From contig JAQUCE010000002.1 in the NCBI GenBank assembly GCA_028686345.1, positions 1-42,734 of the forward strand: DNA of 42,734 bases, given 5' to 3'. A program made the position numbers and the translations under genes. Shown piece by piece: positions 33,195-41,275 of the stretch; positions within the stretch are counted from its first letter, which is position 1, and each line of letters begins with the position of its first letter. The notes below the pieces were generated by a model, which searched no databases, was not told where the DNA came from, and saw only the letters and a list, made by a program, of their open reading frames with translations. The DNA is from Kiritimatiellia bacterium. Lineage in GTDB: Bacteria > Verrucomicrobiota > Kiritimatiellia > RFP12 > UBA1067.

Positions 33195-33968
33195 ATCGCG
33201 GTAGGAACGCCCGTTACCGGGCGCCCCCCCGCACAGATCCCGGCGTGCGGTTTTCTCGCACCGGGCTCCTCGTTTTGAACTTTCGCTAATTCCGTATCAG
33301 CGCGAATCAAGCTTCTTTGCTGATCCGCGCTCTGTTCGCTATGCCGTCAAGCACAGTTTGCATATGTTCTTCGGTCTTTCTATTCCGCATATGTTCTGTT
33401 CTCCGGCGCGTTCATCACGCCAATCCCTTTGCCGTCCCCGCTGGATGCGAGGACATTTGTATGCGGCTCTCCCGCACTCAGACTACTATGAATTGGTCTG
33501 ACTCCCCTGACTTAAAAACCCATCTGATCCGATTCGATTTCGTTTCTTCACATACCTCGGTTTCCGCCGAGGAGGTGCAGGGGCCTCCCACGTTGCCCAC
33601 ATATCTCTTACCACATGCCATGCTCTTAGACTCCGACGGCTGTCCATCCCTTGCGCTCCGGTGTTTATTCCAACCCCGGCAGGTATCCCTGCCAGAAGAA
33701 CCGTTCTTTTGCGGTATGGACATTGAGGACTTCCGGAACGTTAAAACCGTCGCCCACCGCATCTTGACCATTTCACGAAGCTGAATTGCTTTAGGGGAAT
33801 ACGGTTCCCCTTACGGCCTATGGTATTCTCTGTGTACGCTTAACCTCCATTGTTCGCACCATACTGCGGTACTCCGCAGGAGCTCCAACACTCGATACAT
33901 GACGAGGAGCTTAACCCGCCATGACAGGGACTTTCACCCCGCTAGATATGTGCACCCTCGTGGCGCAC
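33195..33968 (-). mobile_element. Group II intron without reverse transcriptase
   Basis: 774 nt on the minus strand. It starts GTGCGCC, the usual 5' end (GUGYG). The 34-nt domain V is at 33268-33235 (GAGCCCGGTGCG, short loop, then a complementary strand ending CGGGATCT). Domain VI follows with a GC-rich stem capped by GTAA and a bulged A in CCTACCGC exactly 7 nt before the end, which is AT as required. Comparison with composite copies A and B gives the exon junction TCA|ACC and confirms both ends with no target duplication. No full maturase frame exists; only a 27-codon remnant is left (33307-33390). The intron therefore cannot move alone. Splicing with a maturase from elsewhere is possible. 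Confidence 0.88.
33307..33390 (-). pseudogene. Remnant of the intron-encoded reverse transcriptase/maturase N-terminus
   Basis: A 27-codon frame (MRNRKTEEHMQTVLDGIANR, then ARISKEA and a stop) resembles the first residues of group II intron reverse transcriptases of the type '...TVL.GIA.KAR..K..RF..L'. It ends 38 bp before domain V, so nearly all of the reverse transcriptase was deleted, presumably in one event. Confidence 0.5.
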
Positions 33969-34093
33969 TGACGATAGCGGCGACGATGCTGGTTGACGAG
34001 CCCACGCATGATCCCAAGCGTCGGTCAACATCGTCGCACAGCATCGTCGACCGCCGCGGTAGGGCACACGGCCTCCACCGCGCCGCCCGAACA

Positions 34094-34250
34094 ACCTCCC
34101 GGCGCAAGCGCAAACTTGGTCGCAAACTTTGTCGGAGTGGAATGACTGCGCTGCGTTGTTTTCGGGGTGAAAATGTTAGAGGTAAAAATGCGCGTCCACC
34201 GCATAGCGGCGGACATACTGAAAGCAACACAGTATATCCGCCGCTATGCG
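34094..34250 (+). repeat. 157-bp repeat with long palindrome, copy 1
   Basis: Matches 41081-41238 on the same strand (shared: CCTCCCGGCGCAAGCGCAAA, GCGCTGCGTTGTTTT, CATAGCGGCGGACATACTGA). Its right part is a palindrome with 25-bp arms (34195-34219 and 34231-34255, one mismatch) and an 11-nt loop. Both copies lie a short way 3' of a minus-strand gene (lpxD, asd). Confidence 0.85.
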
Positions 34251-34287
34251 GTGGATGACTGCGAAACAAGCCGCAATAAGGCTACGA

Positions 34288-34345
34288 TAGACAAATTTTT
34301 TGCAAAGAACAATTAATTGTTTTTTCCAGGCGCCTAAGGGCCTAA
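34288..34345 (-). repeat. 3'-end repeat with AACAATTAATTGTT palindrome, copy 2
   Basis: In lpxD sense it starts at the TAG stop (TTTAGGCCCTTAGGCGCCTG), then GAAAAAACAATTAATTGTTC (palindrome 34308-34321), then a T-rich end. It has the same order as copy 1 at the antiporter stop. A third copy lies at 40428-40490. Confidence 0.8.
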
Positions 34346-35373
34346 AGCTCTTTGATCTTAGCCTCAAGCTCGGCGACCCGTTTTTTTAGTTTATCAACGG
34401 TTCGCGGCAGCAGCATGGAGGCTGCCAGCTCGCGGCGCGGGCCAGCTGGCAGACCAAGATAAAACTCGCCCTCAGGTATATCTTTGGCCAACCCGCTGGC
34501 AGGCCCGAGCTGGGCTCGGTCACCGATTTTAAGGTGTCCAGAGACACCGGCCTGCGACCAGATGATGCACCCTGAGCCAATGATGGCGCTGCCGGCGATG
34601 CCAGCCTGCGCAATGATACCGCTGTAATCGCCGACTTGGACGTTGTGTCCGATCTGGACCAGATTGTCAATCTTAACGCTGTTACCGATTTTGGTGCGTC
34701 CAAAGCGGGCGCGATCAATCGTGGTGTTGCTGCCGACCTCAACATCGTCCCCCAGCTCGACAATGCCGATTTGAGGGATTTTTTCAATGGTGATATTGCC
34801 GTCAGCGCCGATCTTGGGGTTATAGCCGTAGCCATCGCTGCCAATGCGCACTCCAGTGTGCAGGATCACGCGATTACCCAGTAACGAGCCTTCGCGCACT
34901 GTGACCTGTGGATAGATGTGGCAGCCAGCCCCCATGGTCACGTGTTGTCCAATGAGAACCTGCGCCTCAATCACACAGTGATCTCCGATGGTTGCGCCCG
35001 CTTCGATCACGGTGTAGGGGCCAATATGCACCCCGGCACCCAGCGTGACCGACGCGTCGATGATCGCGGATGGATGGATTCCCGGATCACGCACAACCGG
35101 TGGCGGCGCAAACAACTCGCCGACTTTCATAAAAGCGGCACTGGGGTCGGCCACCTTGATAATGGCTTGTGCCGGGCAAACACCCGCCCAGTCAGTTGGC
35201 ACAAGCACCGCGCTGGCGCGGGTGCGTTCGAGCTGCCGTGTGTATTTGGCATCCCGGAAAAACGCGATCTCGCCTGGGAGCGCCTCAGCCAGATTGGCCA
35301 TGCCGGTGATTTCCAGCCCTTGATCGCCTGAGAGTTCACCACCTATATGCTTTGCAATCGCCCCGATATTCAT
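34342..35373 (-). CDS. lpxD: UDP-3-O-(3-hydroxyacyl)glucosamine N-acyltransferase
   Basis: Third enzyme of lipid A synthesis: transfers a 3-hydroxyacyl chain from ACP to the 2-amino group of UDP-3-O-acyl-glucosamine in the cytoplasm. It has 343 residues, normal for LpxD. The N-terminal uridine-binding domain (about 1-100) has 'GEIAFFRDAKYTRQLERTRA'. The left-handed beta-helix of hexapeptide repeats (about 100-300) includes 'GVRIGSDGYGY' and 'IDNLVQIGHNVQVGD' with the catalytic histidine. The C-terminal helix 'TVDKLKKRVAELEAKIKEL' closes the trimer. It starts three bases after the ompH stop, in the conserved bamA-ompH-lpxD order. The stop codon overlaps a 3'-end repeat. Confidence 0.97.
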   Translation of the reverse strand: MNIGAIAKHIGGELSGDQGLEITGMANLAEALPGEIAFFRDAKYTRQLERTRASAVLVPTDWAGVCPAQAIIKVADPSAAFMKVGELFAPPPVVRDPGIHPSAIIDASVTLGAGVHIGPYTVIEAGATIGDHCVIEAQVLIGQHVTMGAGCHIYPQVTVREGSLLGNRVILHTGVRIGSDGYGYNPKIGADGNITIEKIPQIGIVELGDDVEVGSNTTIDRARFGRTKIGNSVKIDNLVQIGHNVQVGDYSGIIAQAGIAGSAIIGSGCIIWSQAGVSGHLKIGDRAQLGPASGLAKDIPEGEFYLGLPAGPRRELAASMLLPRTVDKLKKRVAELEAKIKEL

Positions 35374-35376
35374 GCT

Positions 35377-35955
35377 CTAGTTTGTCTCCGCAGCTTCTTC
35401 TTTTTTCTTCTCAGTACGCACCTTGGGGTCAACCCCCAGCAGTGTCAGCACATCATCCGTGACCTCCAATTGCGGATTGAAATAGGCCATGGTTGTACTG
35501 TCGAGCACCACATCCACCTTCTTGTCCTGAGCGTACTTGGTGATCACAGTGCGGATATTGCCGGTTACCTGACGCAGCAGACGCGCATCCAGATCGCCCA
35601 ATTCGCCCTGCAGCTTCTGCATCTCGGTGCGCAGGTCGCGTTCAGCCTGTCCCAGCACATCGCGGTGCTTCATGGCTTTTTCCTCTGCCTCGGCGCGGGC
35701 TTTCTCATTCAGGGCCGGATTGCGGGCCTCTTTGACCAACTTCTCATAGTCGGAGCGAAGATCCTCAAAGCGGTCGCGCTGTTTATCCAGCTTGCCCTGA
35801 AACTCCTTTTCGGTCTCCTCCATCAGCTTGCGGTCGCGTTCACGGCTAGGGTGAAACCGGACCAAATCCACCATGTTGACAACCGCGGTCTTTTCAGCGG
35901 CAACCAGCAACCCGGCGACCATCATGGCCGTAAAAATTATAACTCTTTTTTTCAT
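35377..35955 (-). CDS. skp: Periplasmic chaperone OmpH/Skp family
   Basis: A 192-residue exported chaperone that holds unfolded outer-membrane proteins on their way to BamA. Residues 1-19 form the signal peptide (MKKRVIIFTAMMVAGLLVAA). The mature protein starts with the family's short strand ('KTAVVNMVDLVRFHPSRERD'), then a long charged coiled coil (about 40-130), then the closing strands 'AQDKKVDVVLDSTTMAYFNP' followed by 'LEVTDDVL'. The acidic/basic C-terminus is short. An AAGGAGA site precedes the ATG. It lies between bamA and lpxD, which fits. The 271-bp gap to bamA is filled by two repeats. Confidence 0.93.
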   Translation of the reverse strand: MKKRVIIFTAMMVAGLLVAAEKTAVVNMVDLVRFHPSRERDRKLMEETEKEFQGKLDKQRDRFEDLRSDYEKLVKEARNPALNEKARAEAEEKAMKHRDVLGQAERDLRTEMQKLQGELGDLDARLLRQVTGNIRTVITKYAQDKKVDVVLDSTTMAYFNPQLEVTDDVLTLLGVDPKVRTEKKKEEAAETN

Positions 35956-35989
35956 TACTGTTCTCCTTAGCTTTTGATTGAATGCACTT

Positions 35990-36057
35990 CATTATCACTT
36001 TTAAGGTAACTTTCCCATAACCTGCTTTGAAACAGCCGTTTGTTGTTCACGCTTCAG
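35990..36057 (-). repeat. Second 3'-end repeat module, short form after bamA
   Basis: On the minus strand: GTGAACAACAAACGGCTG, then directly CAAAGCAGGTTATGGG and AAAAGTGATAATG. It lacks the middle part present after GH16 and the Mla lipoprotein gene. Confidence 0.75.
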
Positions 36058-36091
36058 CGTGCTCTTGTAATCTGGCCAGTTATTGAGAAGT

Positions 36092-36224
36092 TACCTTCGT
36101 TTCTCCAAACGCGCAGCGTTTATTACTAAAGCAGCGGGCTCATAATCACTAACTTTTCCGTGAGGGCGGCGACCTCCCGCACATCACACAAGCTCAATTT
36201 GGTTGCGGCGACTAGCTGCTTTAG
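36092..36224 (-). repeat. About 130-bp 3'-end repeat, copy after bamA
   Basis: On the minus strand it begins CTAAAGCAGCTAGTCGC two bases after the bamA TAA and continues for about 130 bp in close agreement with 25527-25658. Confidence 0.85.
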
Positions 36225-36226
36225 TC

Positions 36227-38575
36227 TTATTCAAAACCAATCGCGAACGAGAACACCTCTTCATCGGTGTAATCATCATCCTCGGTGATTGGCTTGGCAA
36301 GGTCGAAGCGAATCGGAAATCCGGGGATATCAATCCGGAAGCCGATGCCCACGCTGGCGCAGACATCCGACAGCTCAGGATCAAACTCATCCACGCCGAC
36401 TGAACCAACATCAAAGAAGGTGGCAAACCGCAGGGCTTTGAAGATCGGGATTGTGTATTCGGCGGTGGCTAAAGCCAGGGTCTTGCCGCCCATGGGCGCA
36501 TGTTTGCGATTATCATTGAAAACCTTGGGGCCAACATCACGATATTCGAAACCGCGGATGGAGTGCGGGCCGCCGGCAAAGAGTCGCTCGTAAACAGGGA
36601 CATCGCCGTTGATCGCGTCAATCGTCTCCACGCGGCCTTTCAGGCTCAGCACATGCTTGTACCAGGGCATTCTGTACCAACGCTGGTAATGGGCACCCAT
36701 TTTATACAGCTCATTGTCGCCGATGCCGTTCTCGAAAACCTCACCAAAGAGCATAGTCTTGTAACCGCGTGTCGGGATGAAAGGCTGATCGCGGGTGTCG
36801 TGAGCCCAGAAAACACGTATTACGCTGTTAATCGCGTCCCCATACTCCGAGTCATGGTAGCCGAAGTAGCCCTTATCGCCATCATAATTACCGAAGTCGA
36901 GACTATCCTCGTTCACGTCATACTCATACCCTGTGTCAAAGTCATCCATCTCCACCAGCTCGAGGGTGTAGCGGGTGCCGATGCGTCCGACCTTAACCGG
37001 GTAGGACAAGCCCACCGAGGCACCGGAGCGAATCTCATCATAGTTATCGTACCAGCGCATTCTGCGATACGCCTCAACAGTCAGAGCCAGCGGGCGATTC
37101 AGGAACCAGGGCTCCGTGACCGAGGCCTCAATGGTCTGCCGCCGGGAGCCCATCTCCACGCCCAGGCGCGCTTTTTGCCCGCCGCCGGTGAAATTCGGCC
37201 AGTTCATAATGTCAAAGTTACTCTGCGAGACCTCGGCGAAACCGACCAAATTGTCAATACTCGAGAAACCCGCGCCGATCATAAAGTTGCCGGTGCGCTG
37301 CTCTTCAACCTCATAAATCAAATCCCGTGTGCCCTCTTTCTCGGTGGCCTCCGAGTAATTACGGACATTTTTGAAATATCCGAGGTTCTTGAGCCGGTTC
37401 TCACTGCGCTCGATTTTCACCCCGTTCATGATCTCACCCGGGTTAACCATCAGCTCGCGGCGCAGAACTTTATCCTTGGTTTTGTTATTGCCGCGGATAA
37501 TGATATTGTTGATATAAACCAGCCCGCCCTCAAGGACGCTGTAGGTAATGGCCATACGCCCGGGTTTACCCTCAATCGGTTCAATCACCGGACGCACCTG
37601 GGTATCAATATAACCGCGGGAGGTATAGTAATCACCGATTTTCTTAGCAGAGTCATTGATGGCCTGACGTCCGGCCACCGCATCCACGGCCAGCGGCCCC
37701 TCGGCCAGCACCTCGCCCTCCGGGAAAAGTTTCACCCCTCTGATTGCTGTTAAATCAACTGAATACTGATCGCCCTCACTCACATCAAAGACCATCGCGG
37801 CCTCACCCTCGGCGATCACCTCTTTGACCGGTGCAGCTACTTTGGCATCCAGATACCCCTGGTTGTGGTAGACCTCCTCCGCCAATTGCCGAGCATCCTC
37901 CAGATCTTGAGCGGAGATCGGTGTGTCGGAAAACCATCCGCGCGGATCATACCAGGGGCGCTGCCCAAAGGCGGAGCGCAGCTCCTTGCTCTCAATTGAG
38001 GGGTTGCCTGTAAAGCGGAACTCTTTGATCTTCATCCGCTCGCCCTCTTCGACTGTCAAAATAACGTTGGCAGCGCCCGCGCCGTTCTCAATCGGCGCGA
38101 TCTCAATGCCGATCTTGACATCCGAGAAGTACTTTTTGACATAGGCATCCCGGATTTTTGCGACCTTTTCTGACAAAACCGCCTCATCAATATAATCGCC
38201 GCTTTTGAGCTCTGAGAGTTTGCGGACTTTGCGCTCGCTATAATATTCAACCCCCTGAACCGCCAAGGGCTCTTGAAACCGGTAGCGGCGACGCACCACA
38301 TACACAACCCTGACACCGTCATCCAGCTTCTCCAGCTCAACACCCGCATAACCGAAGCGTCCGGTGTCGAGCAACGCGCGAACATCCTTGGACATCGCCT
38401 CCTGCGAAAGCTCCGACTCAGCCTGCACACTGCAGTAAGTCAGAACATCCGAAGCATCGGTTCCAATCTGATCAATGACGCGAACCGTAACCTCTTTGAC
38501 TGTGTTGGCAGCACCCAACGCCATACCGCAGACCATCACTGACACAACCAATGAAAACCTTAATGATTTACGCAT
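36227..38575 (-). CDS. bamA: Outer-membrane protein assembly factor BamA
   Basis: A 782-residue Omp85 protein, the essential core of the beta-barrel assembly machine in the outer membrane. Residues 1-22 are the signal peptide. Five POTRA domains can be expected over about 25-420; visible pieces are 'NVILTVEEGERMKIKEFRFT' (followed by GN), 'GLVYINNIIIRGNNKTKDKV' and 'LRRELMVNPGEIMNG'. The barrel follows at about 430-782 and contains 'RLFAGGPHSIRGFEYRDVGP' with the conserved RGF of the lid loop. The C-terminus is FAIGFE, so one residue extends beyond the usual terminal aromatic. It is first in the bamA-ompH-lpxD operon behind the promoter candidate at 38615-38643. Confidence 0.97.
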   Translation of the reverse strand: MRKSLRFSLVVSVMVCGMALGAANTVKEVTVRVIDQIGTDASDVLTYCSVQAESELSQEAMSKDVRALLDTGRFGYAGVELEKLDDGVRVVYVVRRRYRFQEPLAVQGVEYYSERKVRKLSELKSGDYIDEAVLSEKVAKIRDAYVKKYFSDVKIGIEIAPIENGAGAANVILTVEEGERMKIKEFRFTGNPSIESKELRSAFGQRPWYDPRGWFSDTPISAQDLEDARQLAEEVYHNQGYLDAKVAAPVKEVIAEGEAAMVFDVSEGDQYSVDLTAIRGVKLFPEGEVLAEGPLAVDAVAGRQAINDSAKKIGDYYTSRGYIDTQVRPVIEPIEGKPGRMAITYSVLEGGLVYINNIIIRGNNKTKDKVLRRELMVNPGEIMNGVKIERSENRLKNLGYFKNVRNYSEATEKEGTRDLIYEVEEQRTGNFMIGAGFSSIDNLVGFAEVSQSNFDIMNWPNFTGGGQKARLGVEMGSRRQTIEASVTEPWFLNRPLALTVEAYRRMRWYDNYDEIRSGASVGLSYPVKVGRIGTRYTLELVEMDDFDTGYEYDVNEDSLDFGNYDGDKGYFGYHDSEYGDAINSVIRVFWAHDTRDQPFIPTRGYKTMLFGEVFENGIGDNELYKMGAHYQRWYRMPWYKHVLSLKGRVETIDAINGDVPVYERLFAGGPHSIRGFEYRDVGPKVFNDNRKHAPMGGKTLALATAEYTIPIFKALRFATFFDVGSVGVDEFDPELSDVCASVGIGFRIDIPGFPIRFDLAKPITEDDDYTDEEVFSFAIGFE

Positions 38576-38614
38576 ATAACAACTCCTGAACTTTCTGATT
38601 TGAAAACATCCTTA

Positions 38615-38643
38615 ATTAAACCTTATTTTATCGTGAAACTCAA
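38615..38643 (-). promoter_or_regulatory. Promoter candidate for the bamA operon
   Basis: On the minus strand: TTGAGT, 17-nt spacer, TTTAAT, about 40 nt upstream of the ATG at 38575. The rest of the divergent spacer to fabH (38576-38916) holds a GTGCGCGAGTG-type short repeat near 38793 and the fabH promoter. Confidence 0.45.
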
Positions 38644-38817
38644 GCACTGATACACTTGCAACTATTAAAATTTTAACAGTTAAGCTCTCTCTCCGTTACT
38701 CATTATATATTTGGTGCATGACACTAATTCCAGTCTTTGGTCAGAATAAAGATCGGGACTGGGATTAACAGCGGGCGCAAGGAGAACTCCAAAGTGCGCG
38801 AGTGCTGAAATGGTGTG

Positions 38818-38846
38818 TTGTTCTCTCAGTTCAAATCTACTATAAT
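38818..38846 (+). promoter_or_regulatory. Promoter of fabH
   Basis: TTGTTC (38818-38823), 17 nt, perfect TATAAT (38841-38846). The predicted start near 38853 gives a leader of about 64 nt. Confidence 0.65.
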
Positions 38847-38916
38847 GAACGGCTCTTTATTAGAAACAGGTCTCTCTCGTTAACAGAGCAGGCCGCAGTT
38901 TGCAGGAATATCAATT

Positions 38917-39906
38917 ATGCAGAGTTTAACCGCAAAAATTATCGGTGTGGGCAAAGCTTTACCCGAAAAACGCCTGACTAACGCTGACCTGGAGCAGATG
39001 GTCGAAACCTCCGATGAGTGGATCTCAAAACGCGTGGGCATCAAAGAGCGGCGTATTGCGCAGGATGATGAATACAACTCCACCTTTGCCACAACTGCCG
39101 CGCAGGCAGCGATCCAGATGGCCGGCGTAGATGCCAAGGAGATCGATTTTATTATTGTCGCCACAACCACGCCGGACACGGTCTATCCCTCAGTGGCCTG
39201 TCTGGTGCAGCATAATATAGGAGCCGTAAACGCCTCGGTCCTTGATGTGGCCGCCGCCTGCACCGGGTTCGTTTATGGCGCGGCTCTGGCCTGGGGCATG
39301 ATTAAATCTGGCTTGATGAAAAATATCCTTGTGATCGGCTCAGAGATCAACACCGCATTTGTTGACTGGAGTGACCGCGATACATGCATTCTTTTCGGTG
39401 ACGGTGCCGGAGCGGCGCTCTTCACAGTTAGCGACGACGCGAACAAAGGTGTGCTCTCCATGGAGCTGGGCGGCGACGGATCGCTCAAGGATCTGCTGGT
39501 GCTGCCCAACAGCGGCAGCCGCAAATACACCGAACCCGACGGCTCTCCCTCCCTGCGCGCCACGCGCATGAGCGGCAACGAGGTTTATAAGAACGCGGTC
39601 CGCCACATGAATGAGGCGGCGCTCGCAGTGCTCGCAAAAGCCGGGCTTACCTCCGAGGATGTCTCGCTCCTGATCGCGCACCAGGCGAATATCCGTATCA
39701 TTGACGCTGTTGCAAAGCGATTGAAGCTGCCAGCTGAAAAAGTTTTTATAAATATTGAAAAGTACGGCAACACCTCCGCCGCCACTGTGCCGCTCGCGCT
39801 CTGCGAGGCTGTCGAACAGGAGCGCCTCAAACCCGGCGACATCCTGGTGATCGATGCCTTCGGCGCTGGCCTGACCTGGGGTGCCATGGCTATCCGCTGG
39901 GCGTAG
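38917..39906 (+). CDS. fabH: 3-oxoacyl-ACP synthase III
   Basis: Initiating condensing enzyme of fatty-acid synthesis (acetyl-CoA or another acyl-CoA plus malonyl-ACP), cytoplasmic, 329 residues. The Cys-His-Asn triad is visible: C115 in 'AAACTGF', H255 in 'IAHQANIRI' and N285 in 'KYGNTSAA'. 'TSDEWISKRVGIKERRI' and 'GDGAGAALF' are further family marks. It stands alone, not with plsX or fabD, but shares the envelope/lipid theme of the neighbouring lpxD operon, from which it diverges. Primer choice (acetyl or branched) cannot be read. Confidence 0.97.
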   Translation: MQSLTAKIIGVGKALPEKRLTNADLEQMVETSDEWISKRVGIKERRIAQDDEYNSTFATTAAQAAIQMAGVDAKEIDFIIVATTTPDTVYPSVACLVQHNIGAVNASVLDVAAACTGFVYGAALAWGMIKSGLMKNILVIGSEINTAFVDWSDRDTCILFGDGAGAALFTVSDDANKGVLSMELGGDGSLKDLLVLPNSGSRKYTEPDGSPSLRATRMSGNEVYKNAVRHMNEAALAVLAKAGLTSEDVSLLIAHQANIRIIDAVAKRLKLPAEKVFINIEKYGNTSAATVPLALCEAVEQERLKPGDILVIDAFGAGLTWGAMAIRWA

Positions 39907-39992
39907 CAACTGTGGACAGTGGACAGCGGACAAAAAGTATAAAATCATGCTCGAAGATCCTAGATCCGCGCGGATTTTGGATTTTGGAGGTC

Positions 39993-40079
39993 GGTTTACG
40001 ATAGCGGTGACGATGCTGGTTGACGATTTACCGCTTGATCCCAATCGTTGGTCAACATCGTCGCACTGCATCGTCGGCC
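39993..40079 (-). repeat. Long-hairpin part of the composite repeat, copy D, without REPIN
   Basis: The reverse complement follows composite copies A and B (GTGCGACGATGTTG, TCGTCAACCAGCATCGTC) but stops after the hairpin; no REP doublet follows. The imperfect arms are 39993-40026 and about 40046-40079. Confidence 0.8.
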
Positions 40080-40110
40080 GTAGCTTGATTAGGATGATAA
40101 TTCAGTTCGT

Positions 40111-40344
40111 GAAAGGCGCGCCCTGAGGTGTAGGGTTGCTTCTATGAAGCAATTAGCGGACGTTTGGTGACTGCTCGTCAAAGGCGCGCCAAGGGATTTC
40201 ATGATCTTTGATTGGCGCATCCGTCTTCGTCCCGCAACCGGGTTTCGCCGTAAGCGTGGCTACGCCGTGGGATGGCGGAACTACGCCGGACAAGTTTTCC
40301 GCCGACCCTACAGTTTCAACCAGGATGAAGTTCGCAGGTCGCAC
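40111..40344 (+). repeat. 234-bp dispersed repeat, copy 2
   Basis: Reverse-complement partner of 21405-21638. It lies in the 1353-bp gene-free stretch between the convergent fabH and asd genes, which is built almost wholly of repeats. Confidence 0.85.
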
Positions 40345-40427
40345 AATATGAATGTTTCACGTGGAGACGCGATGGGCCGGAGAGTGATCGACAAAGCTTG
40401 CGACAAAGGCTACAGGCTATAACTCAA

Positions 40428-40490
40428 CAGACAACTTTTGGGAAAGAACAATTAATTGTTTTTCCTGGTCGCCCAAGGGCCTAAGTCCAG
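40428..40490 (-). repeat. 3'-end repeat with AACAATTAATTGTT palindrome, copy 3
   Basis: Palindrome at 40447-40460 with the same flanks as the copies at the antiporter and lpxD stops. Here no gene ends next to it. Confidence 0.8.
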
Positions 40491-40699
40491 ACCACTGGAC
40501 ATAGACGTGAAAAACTTAGTGTTTTTTGCCTTATTTTCCGAACAATAGTTCGTTTTATATTTGCACTTTACGCGCGCGTGTTGCATGGTTAGTGCCCACT
40601 ATGAATGAAGACTAAAGGCTTAGTTTGTTTTCCTGTACCTTTTTTTTAACCACGAAAAGCACAAAAAGCACGAAAGAGGTGCGTAGCTGATTTTTAACC

Positions 40700-40860
40700 A
40701 CAAAGAGCCGCGCCGGAGCTCGGCGTTTCCAGGGTTTCCCCATTTTTTACCTCAACATTTTTACCTAATAAACAACGCAGTAATCTTTGTGAGCTATGTG
40801 TTCCTTGTGGTTTCAAAAATTAAAGTGCAGCCATTTTGACCCCCTATGTCCAGTGATCAG
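40700..40860 (+). repeat. 160-bp direct repeat, copy 2
   Basis: Near-identical to 271-430. Just downstream (40922-40962) is a decayed REPIN of the first type beginning GTAG. Confidence 0.9.
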
Positions 40861-40976
40861 AAGTCCGCGCTCTGCGCAGAGGTCGGCTGCGCCTCCAACT
40901 GTGAAATGTGTAGCGACAAACGTAGGTATGATTTCTAATCGAACATGTCCGGTTGGAAAACAAGGCGCGCCGCATA

Positions 40977-41086
40977 GTCAGCCGCATAGCGACTGACCTC
41001 CTTCCGCGCCAGCTCCATTTGACAAGACGCGGAAAAGTAAGTCGTCCGCTATGCGGGCGACTGCGGGTGACACGCGAACGACCTCC
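40977..41086 (-). repeat. About 110-bp dispersed repeat, copy 2
   Basis: Reverse complement of 21229-21335. It abuts the 158-bp repeat that follows. Confidence 0.85.
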
Positions 41087-41238
41087 CGGCGCAAGCGCAA
41101 ACTTTGTCGTTAACTTTGTCGGAGTGGAATAAACGCGCTGCGTTGTTTTTGAGGTGAAAAATCTTAGAAGTTAAAAATGGGCATCCGCCGCATAGCGGCG
41201 GACATACTGAAAGCAAGACAGTATATCCGCCGCCATGC
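41081..41238 (+). repeat. 158-bp repeat with long palindrome, copy 2
   Basis: Partner of 34094-34250. The palindrome arms here are shorter because the right arm ends at 41238, just before the asd terminator. Confidence 0.85.
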
Positions 41239-41242
41239 CCTT

Positions 41243-41275
41243 AAAAAACGCCGGGCTTTTTAAATCAGCCCGCGC
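41243..41275 (-). terminator. Rho-independent terminator overlapping the asd stop
   Basis: On the minus strand: GGGCT, 9-nt loop containing the TAA stop, AGCCC, then GGCGTTTTTTAA. The hairpin starts inside the last codons of asd. Confidence 0.65.

Larger units (their letters stand above)
33124..34052 (-). repeat. 155-bp composite repeat, copy C, interrupted by a group II intron
   Basis: The REPIN half is 33124-33171 and the adjoining sequence runs to 33194; the long hairpin half is 33969-34052. Joined together they give 155 bp that align with copies A and B without a gap. The intervening 33195-33968 is the group II intron. Copy C reads on the minus strand, the sense of lpxD upstream. Confidence 0.9.

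Noticed and set aside
33317..33784. Plus-strand coding frame of 155 codons across the intron
   Set aside because: It is antisense to the group II intron, whose ends and domains V and VI are well supported. GC-rich structured RNA genes often leave such open frames.
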